This document shows, in pieces, positions 17,219 through 25,434 of a stretch of DNA of 43,938 bases. The first letter of the stretch is position 1. Each line of letters opens with the position of its first letter. Under the pieces are notes generated by a model. The model was not told the DNA's origin. It searched no databases and saw only the letters and a list, made by a program, of their open reading frames with translations. The position numbers and the translations under genes are program-made. This DNA comes from Haliea sp040222615 (GTDB lineage: Bacteria; Pseudomonadota; Gammaproteobacteria; Pseudomonadales; Halieaceae): positions 1-43,938 of the forward strand of contig NZ_JAVKCQ010000233.1 of assembly GCF_040222615.1 (NCBI RefSeq). Direction: 5' to 3'.

Positions 17219-18016
17219 ATGTGGTTCCACACCAGCTGTGATCTCTCCTTCGAGATCCTCGAACCCACCCCTTTCATGCTGATGCTGAGGCCCCGTCGCG
17301 GCCCCCAGCAATGGGTCGCCCGGGAGGAGTACCATATCAGCCCCAGCGTGCCGGTCTCGGAATTCACCGATGGCTACGGCAACTACTGCCAGCGCCTGAT
17401 CGCCCCACCGGGAGAATTCAGTATCCACACCGCGGCGGATGTCCTGACCCAGGACAAAATCGATGTCGCTCCCGGCGCTCCCTGCGTGCTGGTGCAGGAC
17501 CTGCCGGACTCCGTGCTCAGCTTTATCCTGCCCAGCCGCTACTGTGAATCAGATCGCTTCTACAACATGGCCAGCGAAATCACGGCGGGACAGCTGCTGG
17601 GCTACGACCAGGTCGCCGCAATCGAGGACTGGCTGCGGCGAACGATTCGCTATCTGCCGGGCAGCAGCGAGTACCCGGAATCCGCGGTCGAAGTCAACCT
17701 GCGCCAGTCCGGGGTCTGCCGCGACCTTTCTCATCTTGGTATTGCCCTGTGCCGCAGCCTCAGCATTCCCGCCCGCATGGTGGTAGGTTATCTGTACAAC
17801 CTGGAGCCCATGGATATGCACGCCTGGTTTGAGGCCTATATCGATGGCCGCTGGTACACCTTTGATGCCACCCAGGCCAAGCGCGAGCAGGGTTATATAG
17901 TCGTGGGCTATGGACGCGACGCCACCGATGTCGCCATCTTCAACCAGTTCGGCGCCCCGGTGACCCAGACTGTGCACGACATTCGTATCGAGCGCACCCA
18001 AGGACTGCGGCGATGA
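17219..18016 (+). CDS. Transglutaminase-like cysteine protease family protein
   Basis: Protein of 265 residues. The C-terminal transglutaminase core has the full triad: C167 (SGVCRDLSHL), H201 (MDMHAWFEAYI) and D216 (YTFDATQ). The N-terminal ~110 residues form the beta-rich domain usual in bacterial members. No signal peptide is seen at the chosen ATG, so it is probably cytoplasmic. Members act as proteases or amidases; the substrate is unknown. The ATG at 17219 was preferred because the extension to 17183 has no added homology; the Shine-Dalgarno is poor in either case. The stop overlaps the next gene's ATG (ATGA at 18013-18016), so the pair is translationally coupled. Confidence 0.85.
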   Translation: MWFHTSCDLSFEILEPTPFMLMLRPRRGPQQWVAREEYHISPSVPVSEFTDGYGNYCQRLIAPPGEFSIHTAADVLTQDKIDVAPGAPCVLVQDLPDSVLSFILPSRYCESDRFYNMASEITAGQLLGYDQVAAIEDWLRRTIRYLPGSSEYPESAVEVNLRQSGVCRDLSHLGIALCRSLSIPARMVVGYLYNLEPMDMHAWFEAYIDGRWYTFDATQAKREQGYIVVGYGRDATDVAIFNQFGAPVTQTVHDIRIERTQGLRR

Positions 18017-18612
18017 ACCGCATCGATACCATTCTCGAGTACTGGTTTGGCGACGAAGGCGACGATGCTGTCGTCGCGCAGCGTCAGGGCAAGCTGTGGT
18101 GGAGTAAAAGTGAGGCAGCCGATTCGGACATTCGCGCCCGGTTCGAGCCTGAAGTCATCGCGGCCGGGGCCGGCAAACTGGACCACTGGCGCAGCTCCGC
18201 CCGCGGCTGGCTGGCGCTGATCATCCTCTGCGACCAGTTCCCGCGCAATATCTACCGCGGCACTCCCCGTGCCTTTGCTTTTGACCCCGCTGCCCGCACC
18301 CTGTGCCTGGACGGTATCGAGCGCGGCCTGGACCTGCAGCTGCGACCCATCCAGCGCGTGTTCTGCTACCTGCCACTGGAGCACTCCGAGAATCTGGAAC
18401 ACCAGGATCGCGCTGTCGACCTGTTGCAACAGCTGGCGGCCGGAGTACCGGAACAGCAGCGGGACACTTTCGGTAACTTTGCCGACTTTGCCCTGCGCCA
18501 CCGGGTCGTCATTGCCCGCTTTGGCCGCTTCCCGCACCGCAATGGCGTTCTCGGGCGCGCGTCCAGTGCCGAGGAAACCGAATTCCTGCAGCAGCCCGGC
18601 TCCTCTTTCTGA
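18013..18612 (+). CDS. DUF924 family protein
   Basis: Protein of 199 residues, the normal size of DUF924. Landmarks are LEYWFG at the N-terminus, LWWSKSEAADSDIRARFE, the central LIILCDQFPRNIYRGTPRAFAFD block, and FCYLPLEHSENLEHQDRAV with HRVVIARFGRFPHRN. The family is all-helical with a TPR-like fold; no reaction is established. It overlaps the transglutaminase-like gene by 4 nt and is probably expressed with it. It ends 15 nt from the convergent barrel-protein gene. Confidence 0.9.
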   Translation: MNRIDTILEYWFGDEGDDAVVAQRQGKLWWSKSEAADSDIRARFEPEVIAAGAGKLDHWRSSARGWLALIILCDQFPRNIYRGTPRAFAFDPAARTLCLDGIERGLDLQLRPIQRVFCYLPLEHSENLEHQDRAVDLLQQLAAGVPEQQRDTFGNFADFALRHRVVIARFGRFPHRNGVLGRASSAEETEFLQQPGSSF

Positions 18613-18627
18613 GCGCTGGACCCGGCG

Positions 18628-19356
18628 TCAGAACTCGTACTCCAGTACCGCGCGAAAGCTGTAATCCGAGGTGGCCTGATCCAGGCCCCAGACGACGCCG
18701 GCTTCCCAGCGCAAGGCCTGCCGCGGCCCGATGCGGGCCATCCCCAGCAGAACCGGGCCCAGTGCCCGGGTGTCCTCGCCGAGGTACAGCTCCACAGCGG
18801 GCTCCAGTCCCGGTGAGTGCCGGTAGCGCGCCTGCAGCGCCACCGTGGTCTCCAGCTCATCGGCGATATCGTCGCCCCACTCGTAGCCGAGGCCGAGGTT
18901 GGCGGTAGCGCTGAATCGCCCCAGCTCCCGCTCCAGCAGCAGTGTGGTCGAGTACTCCCAGATGTCGTAGTCACGTGACCGCTCCAGTTCAAACAGCAGG
19001 GCGTAATCCAGCAGGTACTCCCCCTGCTCCGACATCTGCCACAAAACTTCCGCTTCCCAGGCCTGCACCTGCAGGCTGCGCTCCGCGCTGGCCTCGCCAA
19101 TCACGTAGAGCTCCGCAAAAACATACTCCGCCACGGCCCTGCCAAGGCCCAGCTTGTGGGTCTCATACCGCGCCTCACCGGTAACCGGATCATCGCGCTG
19201 CTGTACCGCGCGCCACTCCAGCTCCCACTCAAGCTGCTCGACGTAGGGATGATAAATCTTGTCGATAACGCTGCCATCGGCATACCCTGGCAACGGCAAG
19301 GACCACAGCAGGCCCAGCCATGCGACAGCCGGTGTCGCTCTAGACAGTTGTTTCAC
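18628..19356 (-). CDS. Small putative outer-membrane beta-barrel protein, last gene of the FTR1 operon
   Basis: Protein of 242 residues, not recognised as a named family. A signal peptide (about 1-27, ending GYADG) is followed by a chain of short amphipathic strands alternating aromatic/polar residues (KLGLGRAVAEYVFAELYVIG, FSATANLGLGYEWG, LETTVALQARYRHS) that ends in aromatic Phe (LEYEF). This is the C-terminal signature of outer-membrane barrels. Starts at GTG 19356 with GGAGA 7 nt upstream, overlapping the end of the FTR1 gene by 17 nt; the frame extends to 19500, but that part is only a shadow of FTR1. Position suggests a role in metal entry or envelope response, by inference only. Confidence 0.7.
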   Translation of the reverse strand: MKQLSRATPAVAWLGLLWSLPLPGYADGSVIDKIYHPYVEQLEWELEWRAVQQRDDPVTGEARYETHKLGLGRAVAEYVFAELYVIGEASAERSLQVQAWEAEVLWQMSEQGEYLLDYALLFELERSRDYDIWEYSTTLLLERELGRFSATANLGLGYEWGDDIADELETTVALQARYRHSPGLEPAVELYLGEDTRALGPVLLGMARIGPRQALRWEAGVVWGLDQATSDYSFRAVLEYEF

Positions 19357-20128
19357 GGGATATTCTCCATTTACGGCCGGCCGCTGCGGCGGCAACGGCC
19401 AGCACCAGGCTGGCGCCGTACAGGGTGACCTGCAACACACCCGGGGTCGCCTCGTAGCCCAGCACTGCGTACAACAATTCGCCGATGAAGGACTGCTCAC
19501 TGACGAGTCCCGAGCTGTCCCACAGCGGTGCTTCCTGGGGCAGCCAGTCGACCTGCTCCAACAGCATCGTGCCCTGCATGACCATGCCTGCGCCTATCAG
19601 ACCCAGCGCCACCAGACACACACGGCGCGATGCGACCGGGGCCAGCGCCAGCAGCCCGGCGTAGACCAGAACCCCGGCGCTCAGCCCTATACCAGCGCCG
19701 AGTGCGCTACCGGCCCACACCGCCCTGGCCTGGTCGCTCGCAGCGCTAAAGGCCTGCACATAGATCTGGATCTCGGCACATTCGCGAACAATGGCAAAAG
19801 TCACCGCGAGACCCATCAACGCCCCCAGCAGCCGCCGGTGGCCGGACTGCGGAAACGCCACGCACAGGCACAGAATGGGCAGCACCAGCAGAAACACAGC
19901 ACCCTGCAGGCTGGCGTTGGTCACTTCCTGACCGGCTCCATCCAGCGCCTCGGTCAGGGTCCCGAGTGACCTGGAATAGACCATCACGCAGACCACCGAC
20001 AACAACAGTGCCCACCAGAGCCAGTGCCTGCGCAGGCGTACATTGTGTGCGAGCGCGAGCAGAACGCTGACCAGCACTGCGGCCTCGAGCACCTCCCGCA
20101 GCACGAGAACGACAGAGTTAAGCAACAT
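19340..20128 (-). CDS. FTR1-family high-affinity iron permease
   Basis: Inner-membrane protein of 262 residues with about seven hydrophobic segments. Both iron-permease motifs REXXE are present: R11-E12-V-L-E15 in helix 1 and R115-E116-C-A-E119 in helix 4. FTR1/EfeU proteins import iron coupled to an oxidation step. The cupredoxin gene immediately upstream (9-nt gap) gives the usual bacterial FtrB-FtrC pairing; no P19/FtrA or FtrD gene is present. The ATG at 20128 has a strong GAGGAGG. The downstream barrel gene starts inside its 3' end. Confidence 0.92.
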   Translation of the reverse strand: MLLNSVVLVLREVLEAAVLVSVLLALAHNVRLRRHWLWWALLLSVVCVMVYSRSLGTLTEALDGAGQEVTNASLQGAVFLLVLPILCLCVAFPQSGHRRLLGALMGLAVTFAIVRECAEIQIYVQAFSAASDQARAVWAGSALGAGIGLSAGVLVYAGLLALAPVASRRVCLVALGLIGAGMVMQGTMLLEQVDWLPQEAPLWDSSGLVSEQSFIGELLYAVLGYEATPGVLQVTLYGASLVLAVAAAAAGRKWRISRETTV

Positions 20129-20137
20129 GTCGCCTCC

Positions 20138-20470
20138 TCACTCGACCACCACCCGCCCCTGGGCAGTGCGCGGGTTGAATTCGCCGAAAAACGGATACAC
20201 CCCCGGCGCCAGCGGGCCGATAAAAATGTTGGCCTTGCGGCCGCCCATGATCACCTTCTCCCGGTTCAGCTCGTAGCTCTCGAACTCCTCCGGCGTCGGG
20301 TCGCGGTTGTAGACCACCAGTTTTATCTTGGTGTTGGCGGGAATGCGGATTTCCTCGGGCTGGAACAGGTGATCGCGGATCTCCAGTTCGAACACCGGCG
20401 TCTTTGCCAGCGCGGGCAGGCAGGCCATGGCAAGGGCCAGCAGCAGCGCCAGACGCCCGGGGCTACGCAT
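20138..20470 (-). CDS. Periplasmic cupredoxin-fold protein, FtrB-like
   Basis: Protein of 110 residues: signal peptide at 1-22 (ending ALA), then one cupredoxin domain with RDHLFQPEEIRIPANTK, KLVVYNRDPTPEEFES and YPFFGEFNP. This is the Cupredoxin_1 type found beside FTR1 permeases. The mature protein contains no Cys, so it cannot build a classical type-1 copper site; it may bind iron or copper through the His, Met and carboxylates. I chose ATG 20470, which overlaps the kinase gene's stop by 8 nt; a TTG at 20491 is the alternative. Likely periplasmic partner that presents or oxidises iron for the permease. Confidence 0.85.
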   Translation of the reverse strand: MRSPGRLALLLALAMACLPALAKTPVFELEIRDHLFQPEEIRIPANTKIKLVVYNRDPTPEEFESYELNREKVIMGGRKANIFIGPLAPGVYPFFGEFNPRTAQGRVVVE

Positions 20471-21782
20471 TTGCCCGGGACCCGCCGGCAAACGTCACAG
20501 TGACTGCCAGCCCGCTACCCAGAGGGCTGGCACCCAGGCTGATGTGTGCGCCGTGCAGCTGCATGATGTGCTGCACAATCGCCAGGCCCAGACCGGCCCC
20601 CGCGACACCGTCCTGCAACCGTTCCCCCACCCGGTAGAACCGCTCGAACACGCGCTCGCGCTCGGCTTCCGGTATTCCCGGCCCGCTGTCAGCGACCTCA
20701 AGCACCACCCTGCCCTCGCGCTGGCCGGCAAAGACCGCGATTTCGCCGCCGGCAGGGGTGTACTTGCGGGCATTGTCCAGCAGGTTGCGCAGCAGAATCT
20801 CCAGCATCGCCTCGTCACCCTGCATGAGCACCCCTTCACCCGTCAGCGACAGTGACTGCCCGCGAGCCTCGAATTCAGGCCAGCAGTTCGCCGTCACCCG
20901 CTGTGCCAGTGCGTGCAGGTCCATAGTGTGGAAGTTGGCCTTGATCAGCTCGGGCTGGGTACGGGCCAGATCCAGCAATTGTTCCACCAGGTGCTGCATG
21001 CGCTCCACCCCGGCGTTGGCGTGGGCCAGGGCGCTGCTGCCCGGCCCGATTTCCCCCTCCAGATTGTGGAGGTGGATCTTCAGCGCGCTGATGGGTGTGC
21101 GCAGTTCGTGGGCGGCGTGGGAAGCGAAATGTTTCTCCCGCTGCAGGGCGGCTGCCAGGCGCAGCAGCAGGCCGTTGGTGGATTCGATAACCTGGCGCAG
21201 CTCTGCCGGAGGTTGTGCATACTGCAGCGGCGCGAGATCGTCACTGGCCTTGCGGTTGATCTGCCGGCTCAAATCCCGCAGCGGCGCCAGGCCCCAGCCC
21301 ACGACCACCCAGATCAGCAGCGCAGCCACTGGCAGCCACAACAGCAGTGGCGTAACCGACTCCAGGACCACGCTTTCCGCCAGCAGATGGCGCACATCGG
21401 CGCGCTCGGCAACCATGCTCCAGCGCTGCTCGCCGCTGGCTACGGTGAGAGTTCGCCAGCGGTAGCCGGCAAAATTGACATAACGGTAGCCGGCAGTGAA
21501 CGGGGTCAGGGGGCGGGACGGGGCGCTGGCGGAACGCAGCAGCAGATCTGTCCCATCCCAGATCTGGAACACAAAACCTTCGGCGCCGTTGACGCTGCCG
21601 GGCCCGGCGCTGGAGCCGGGATCAACGCTGGTGAGGATATCGCTGGCATAGCGCAGCTGGGCATCGAGCAACTCCTCGGCCTTCTCCATGCTGGCGCGAT
21701 AGCCATTGAGAGCCGCCAGAAACGATACCAGGGTGAACGCGGCCACCAGCATGATGACCAGCGAGGTACGTATGGACTTCAT
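20463..21782 (-). CDS. Sensor histidine kinase of the QseC/PmrB type
   Basis: Protein of 439 residues. TM1 is at about 7-28, followed by a periplasmic region of ~110 residues, TM2 at about 142-165 and a HAMP-like linker. The dimerisation/phosphoacceptor helix has H225 in ASHAAHELRTPISALK, and the ATPase domain has LLRNLLDNARKYTP (N box), DSGPGIP (G1) and GAGLGLAIVQHI (G2). The periplasmic side begins with EKAEE (33-37), an ExxE arrangement like the iron-sensing motif of PmrB, though this could be chance. The ATG overlaps the regulator's stop (ATGA, 21779-21782). Being inside an iron-permease operon, it probably senses iron or an envelope signal. Confidence 0.92.
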   Translation of the reverse strand: MKSIRTSLVIMLVAAFTLVSFLAALNGYRASMEKAEELLDAQLRYASDILTSVDPGSSAGPGSVNGAEGFVFQIWDGTDLLLRSASAPSRPLTPFTAGYRYVNFAGYRWRTLTVASGEQRWSMVAERADVRHLLAESVVLESVTPLLLWLPVAALLIWVVVGWGLAPLRDLSRQINRKASDDLAPLQYAQPPAELRQVIESTNGLLLRLAAALQREKHFASHAAHELRTPISALKIHLHNLEGEIGPGSSALAHANAGVERMQHLVEQLLDLARTQPELIKANFHTMDLHALAQRVTANCWPEFEARGQSLSLTGEGVLMQGDEAMLEILLRNLLDNARKYTPAGGEIAVFAGQREGRVVLEVADSGPGIPEAERERVFERFYRVGERLQDGVAGAGLGLAIVQHIMQLHGAHISLGASPLGSGLAVTVTFAGGSRANA

Positions 21783-22441
21783 CGTCGAGGCACAGTGTAG
21801 CCTATTCCCCGCACGGTCTTGATGAACTCCTCAGGCAGTTTTTTCCGCAGGTGGTGAATATGCACTTCCAAGGCGTTGCTGCTCACCTCCTCACCCCAGC
21901 TGTAAAGCCTGCTCTCCAGCGCCTCCCGGGTAAGTACCTTGCCGGTACTCTCCATCAGCGCCTTCAGCAGCATGTACTCCCGCCGCGGCAGCTCCAGCGG
22001 CGTCTCGGCCACGGAAACCGAGTGGGCCGCGGTATCCAGTTCGACGCTGCCGACATGGAGTCGACTGGTGGATGCGGTGGCCGACAGACGCCGCTCAATC
22101 ACCCGCAGGCGGGCGGCCAGTTCCTTCATATCAAAGGGTTTGGCCAGGTAGTCGTCGGCGCCACGGTCCAGGCCTTTTACCTTGTCCTCGGCGCCGTCGC
22201 GGGCCGTCAGCAGCAGCACCGGCAGGCCGCGGTTGCTTTCGCGCAGCTGCGACAATACCTGCAATCCGTCCATATCCGGCAGGCCCAGATCCAGCACCAC
22301 CATGTCCGGCTGCTCCGCGCGCACTGCGGCCAGTGCCTGCCTGCCAGAGCCCACATGATTGACGGCAAACCCCTCCCGGCTCAGGGCCGCCTGCAGGCCC
22401 GCCGCGAGAGAGCTGTCATCTTCAACCAGCAGAATACGCAT
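21779..22441 (-). CDS. OmpR-family response regulator (PmrA/QseB-like)
   Basis: Protein of 220 residues: receiver domain with acidic pocket E7-D8-D9, phosphoacceptor D51 (VVLDLGLPDMDG) and Lys in KPFDMKEL; C-terminal winged helix with LTREALESRLYSW and SNALEVHIHHLRKKL, ending GIGYTVPRR. It pairs with the kinase encoded 4 nt overlapping. Its start lies 9 nt after the stop of the SDR gene with only a weak Shine-Dalgarno, so it is likely read through from the upstream operon. A PmrA/QseB-type box at 26193-26209 in front of the first operon gene is its best candidate target. Confidence 0.93.
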   Translation of the reverse strand: MRILLVEDDSSLAAGLQAALSREGFAVNHVGSGRQALAAVRAEQPDMVVLDLGLPDMDGLQVLSQLRESNRGLPVLLLTARDGAEDKVKGLDRGADDYLAKPFDMKELAARLRVIERRLSATASTSRLHVGSVELDTAAHSVSVAETPLELPRREYMLLKALMESTGKVLTREALESRLYSWGEEVSSNALEVHIHHLRKKLPEEFIKTVRGIGYTVPRR

Positions 22442-22450
22442 GCCCAGAGT

Positions 22451-23248
22451 TTACTCGTGCCTGCTGGCGGCCGCCAGCGCGTAGCGCCGAACCACCGGCA
22501 GCTGACGCAGCAGCGCACGATCGACCAGGCCCGGAAAGATGCTGTTGAGCTTGATGAAGAAACGCTCGGGCCAGCCGACAGCGCGCACCCCGCGGTTCGT
22601 TGCCAGCAGGGACATAAGCTCCCTGGCGACGCGCTCCGGGGGATCCATGGCGTTCCCCAGCTCACGGTTCATCGCCTGCACCTCCGCGCTGTTCATTGCG
22701 GTGTCCGTAGCCCGCGGGGCCAGATACTGGACCCTGACGCCGCTGTCCGCCAGCTCGCGTCGCAGGGCCTCGGTGAATCCACGGAGGCCGAACTTGCTGG
22801 CACCGTAGCTGGTGTACCCCGGAAAACCGATACTGCCAAATGCGGAACCCACATTCACGATCGTGCCGCCGCGGGTCTTGAGAACCGGGAGCAGGTCGCG
22901 CACCAGCAGCATAGGCAGCAGCAGGTTCAGCTCCAGCGTCTGTCGCAGCTCGGCTTCGCTGTGGCTGGCCAGCAACCCGAAGTGACTGACGCCGGCATTG
23001 TTGATCAGGCCGTCGATTGCCGCTCCGGCCGCGGTGACCAGGGCAGCGCGGCCCTCGGCGGTGGCGAGGTCCGCTGCCAGCACCTCGTGCCCGGTTCCGG
23101 GCAGGCGGCCGCGCAGGGCCTGCAGGGCGCCTTCACTGCGTGACACCAGTAACAGCTGGGCGCCGGCACCCGCCAGCGCACTTGCGAAGGCCTGGCCAAT
23201 GCCTCCCGCAGCCCCGGTGAGAACAATCCGCTTGCCCGCAAGGTCCAC
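22451..23248 (-). CDS. SDR-family oxidoreductase in the hemolysin/ANL/HDO operon
   Basis: Protein of 265 residues: NAD(P) motif TGAAGGIG, NNAG, Ser in NVGSAFGS and the YGASK Tyr-Lys pair, with a ~50-residue C-terminal extension (PERFFIKLNSIFPGLVDRAL) of the kind seen in SDRs acting on lipids. It probably reduces or oxidises a product of the upstream enzymes. Start is uncertain: GTG 23248 has AGGA 7 nt upstream and was chosen; TTG 23254 is the alternative. It lies 9 nt after the diiron-oxidase gene and 9 nt before the response regulator, tying the enzyme genes to the two-component genes. Confidence 0.87.
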   Translation of the reverse strand: MDLAGKRIVLTGAAGGIGQAFASALAGAGAQLLLVSRSEGALQALRGRLPGTGHEVLAADLATAEGRAALVTAAGAAIDGLINNAGVSHFGLLASHSEAELRQTLELNLLLPMLLVRDLLPVLKTRGGTIVNVGSAFGSIGFPGYTSYGASKFGLRGFTEALRRELADSGVRVQYLAPRATDTAMNSAEVQAMNRELGNAMDPPERVARELMSLLATNRGVRAVGWPERFFIKLNSIFPGLVDRALLRQLPVVRRYALAAASRHE

Positions 23249-23257
23249 AGGCAAGTC

Positions 23258-23944
23258 CTAGGCCGCCAGCTGCAGTGCCTGCTCGGCACTGACACTGCGA
23301 TAGACATCGGCGTACAGGTGATAGAACTGGCGCGCGCAGTGCAGTATCTGGCGCTGGTCCTCCGGGCATTCGATACGGTTCATCAGGTTCTCGAAAAACT
23401 GCACATGCTCGATATCCAGTGCCCCGTGCGAACGCAGGTAGCCAAACGCCTGCCGCGGCAGGCCGGTAGCAGAGGCGATGGCCTCGGCTGCGCTGTCTGC
23501 CACCGTGATCGAGGTGCCTTCCAGCACATGCACCATGCCAAAAAATCCCACCGGATTGACCCGATCAATAATGTGGTAGGCATAGGCCACCATCAGCTCG
23601 GTTTCCCGGTTGGGGGTACTGTTGCGCGCCCTGTCCGCATCATAGCCACAGGCGGCGATGTCGCTGAGAATCCACTCCTGGTGCCCGAGCTCCTCCTCGA
23701 TATACTCGGCCAGCGCGGTGCGCAGCCATTCCTTGTCTCCGGGCATGCGGGCACCGGCTGCCATCAGCAGGGGCACCGTGTGCCTGACATGGTGATAGGC
23801 CTGCACCAGAAACGCCACATAGCGCTCGCGATCGACCCGCCCGGCGAGCGCGTCCTGTACCAGACTGGTGCTGAGCAGGGCCTCGCGTTCGGTCCGGGTA
23901 CTGTCTTGCAGTTGCCGGAAAAAACCGGTGGCTGGGGTAGTCAT
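23258..23944 (-). CDS. Haem-oxygenase-like putative diiron oxidase (HDO; TenA/PqqC-like fold)
   Basis: All-helical protein of 228 residues. By sequence it looks like the 'iron-containing redox enzyme' group often labelled TenA or PqqC. A plausible six-ligand metal set is visible: E84/E85 and H88 in EEELGH, E142 in HVLEGTSI, and H173, D177, H180 in HGALDIEH. That arrangement is what haem-oxygenase-like diiron oxidases such as UndA and BesC use. The N-terminal AYHHVRHTVP helix lines the pocket. A thiaminase catalytic Cys is not apparent. It probably performs an O2-dependent oxidation, N-oxygenation or C-C cleavage on an amino or acyl substrate (inference). The ATG overlaps the AMP-binding gene's stop by 4 nt; AGGAG lies upstream. 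Confidence 0.82.
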   Translation of the reverse strand: MTTPATGFFRQLQDSTRTEREALLSTSLVQDALAGRVDRERYVAFLVQAYHHVRHTVPLLMAAGARMPGDKEWLRTALAEYIEEELGHQEWILSDIAACGYDADRARNSTPNRETELMVAYAYHIIDRVNPVGFFGMVHVLEGTSITVADSAAEAIASATGLPRQAFGYLRSHGALDIEHVQFFENLMNRIECPEDQRQILHCARQFYHLYADVYRSVSAEQALQLAA

Positions 23945-25434
23945 ATGGCTTGAGACTCCTTCAGTGGGGAATAACACAGTTCCACGGCGGCAGCAAAATG
24001 CGCCGCTATCTGCGCGCGACGGGGACGCCCGTTCGCGGTCAGTAAATCATTGCTCGCCAGCGGGTGCGCAAGCCGGATCCAGTCGCCCACCCGGGCGTAG
24101 TCGGGCAGGTGTTCGTTGGCTGCGGCAATGGTCGCTGCGATCGCCGCGTCGCTGCAGCCGGCATCCGCCGGGTACACCAGGGCGACGCACCAGGGGCGAT
24201 CGTCTCCCAGCACCACCGCCTGCCGCAGTATTCCGTCAGCCAGCAACTCGCTTTCCACCCACTCCGGGGAAATATTGCGGCCGAAACTACTGATCAACAG
24301 GTGCTTGCGCCGACCGGAGACAGTGAGAAAACCATCGGCGTCGACGCTGCCCAGGTCACCGGTGGCGACGGGCCCGGACTGCCAGCTCACCGGGTCATCC
24401 AGATACCCCAGGAAACGATTACCTTCGACCCACAGCTCGCCCTCGCGTTCCGTTACCCGCACGTGAGGCAGCACCTGGCCGCTGGTGCCGGGACGATCCA
24501 TCCCGGGGGTGTTGAGGCTTACTACCGAGGCGCTCTCGGACAGACCGTAACCCTCGAACACCGGCAGCCCACCCTCGCGTACTCGCTGCAACAGCGCCGG
24601 TGCCACCCGGGCACCGCCCACTGCGCAGAATCGCAGGCTGGCGGGCGCGCGCCATCCTGCCTGCAGTGCCTGGTCGAAAAGCGCAAGGAACTGCGGTATC
24701 AGGATCAGCGTCTGCGGCTGCCAATGTGCGAGGGCATGCAGCAAGCGCTGCGGATCAATACCGGAGCTGCCGGCAAGCCCGGTTTCCGCCGGTGGCGGCA
24801 GTACAACCTGCCCGCCAGCGAGCAGGGGCATATAGACACCGGCAATATTCTCCAGCAGCGTGCTCAAGGGCAGTAGCGACAGGTGTCGCGGCGCCCGCAG
24901 ACCGACGGCACCGACCAGGGCGGTAGCAACACTCAGACACTGCGCAGTGGACAGGCAGACGCCCTTGGGAGTGCCGGTGGAGCCGGAGGTGAACGTGATC
25001 TTGGCGGTGCCCGCCGGGATCAGCCCGCCCGCGCCGGCAGGCAGCCGGTCCAACAGCAGCCCCGGGCACCGGGGCAGCGCATCACCGGGGCCGGCCGGCA
25101 AGCCCAGCAGGTCGCGCAGGCGAACATCGCTGGCGACCGCTTCTACTCCCGCCGCCCGCAAAATATGCTCGCGCTGGGCGGAACTGAAGAACGTGGGCAC
25201 CGGCACCAGGCAGATGCCGCGGCTCTGGGCGGCAAGATCCAGGCGCACCCAGTCAGGGGAATTGTCGGCGAAGAGGGCCAGGCGCTGGATACCCAGTGCA
25301 GCCAGATGGGCGCCGAGCATCGCGATGTCATCCACCAGCTGCGCAGCCGTTGTGCAGCTGGTGCCATCGGTGAGCACGGTGTCCCCGGGGCTTTGCCGAG
25401 CGCGCTCTGCCAGCGCCAGCAGCAGGGAGTTCAT
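23941..25434 (-). CDS. AMP-binding (ANL superfamily) acyl-activating enzyme with Arg at the A10 Lys
   Basis: Protein of 497 residues, short for an acyl-CoA synthetase. The phosphate loop TSGSTGTPKG is at 149-158. Further motifs are FEGYGLSESASVVS, the TGDLGSVDADGFL hinge region and GRRKHLLISSFGRNISPEWVE. It should activate a carboxylic acid, probably a fatty acid, as acyl-AMP. The C-terminal A10 motif reads LLTANGRPRR, so the usual catalytic Lys is Arg470; adenylation may be slow or the enzyme may use preformed acyl donors. No transmembrane or carrier domain. Its ATG overlaps the upstream gene's TGA by 4 nt (25431-25434). Confidence 0.87.
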   Translation of the reverse strand: MNSLLLALAERARQSPGDTVLTDGTSCTTAAQLVDDIAMLGAHLAALGIQRLALFADNSPDWVRLDLAAQSRGICLVPVPTFFSSAQREHILRAAGVEAVASDVRLRDLLGLPAGPGDALPRCPGLLLDRLPAGAGGLIPAGTAKITFTSGSTGTPKGVCLSTAQCLSVATALVGAVGLRAPRHLSLLPLSTLLENIAGVYMPLLAGGQVVLPPPAETGLAGSSGIDPQRLLHALAHWQPQTLILIPQFLALFDQALQAGWRAPASLRFCAVGGARVAPALLQRVREGGLPVFEGYGLSESASVVSLNTPGMDRPGTSGQVLPHVRVTEREGELWVEGNRFLGYLDDPVSWQSGPVATGDLGSVDADGFLTVSGRRKHLLISSFGRNISPEWVESELLADGILRQAVVLGDDRPWCVALVYPADAGCSDAAIAATIAAANEHLPDYARVGDWIRLAHPLASNDLLTANGRPRRAQIAAHFAAAVELCYSPLKESQAI

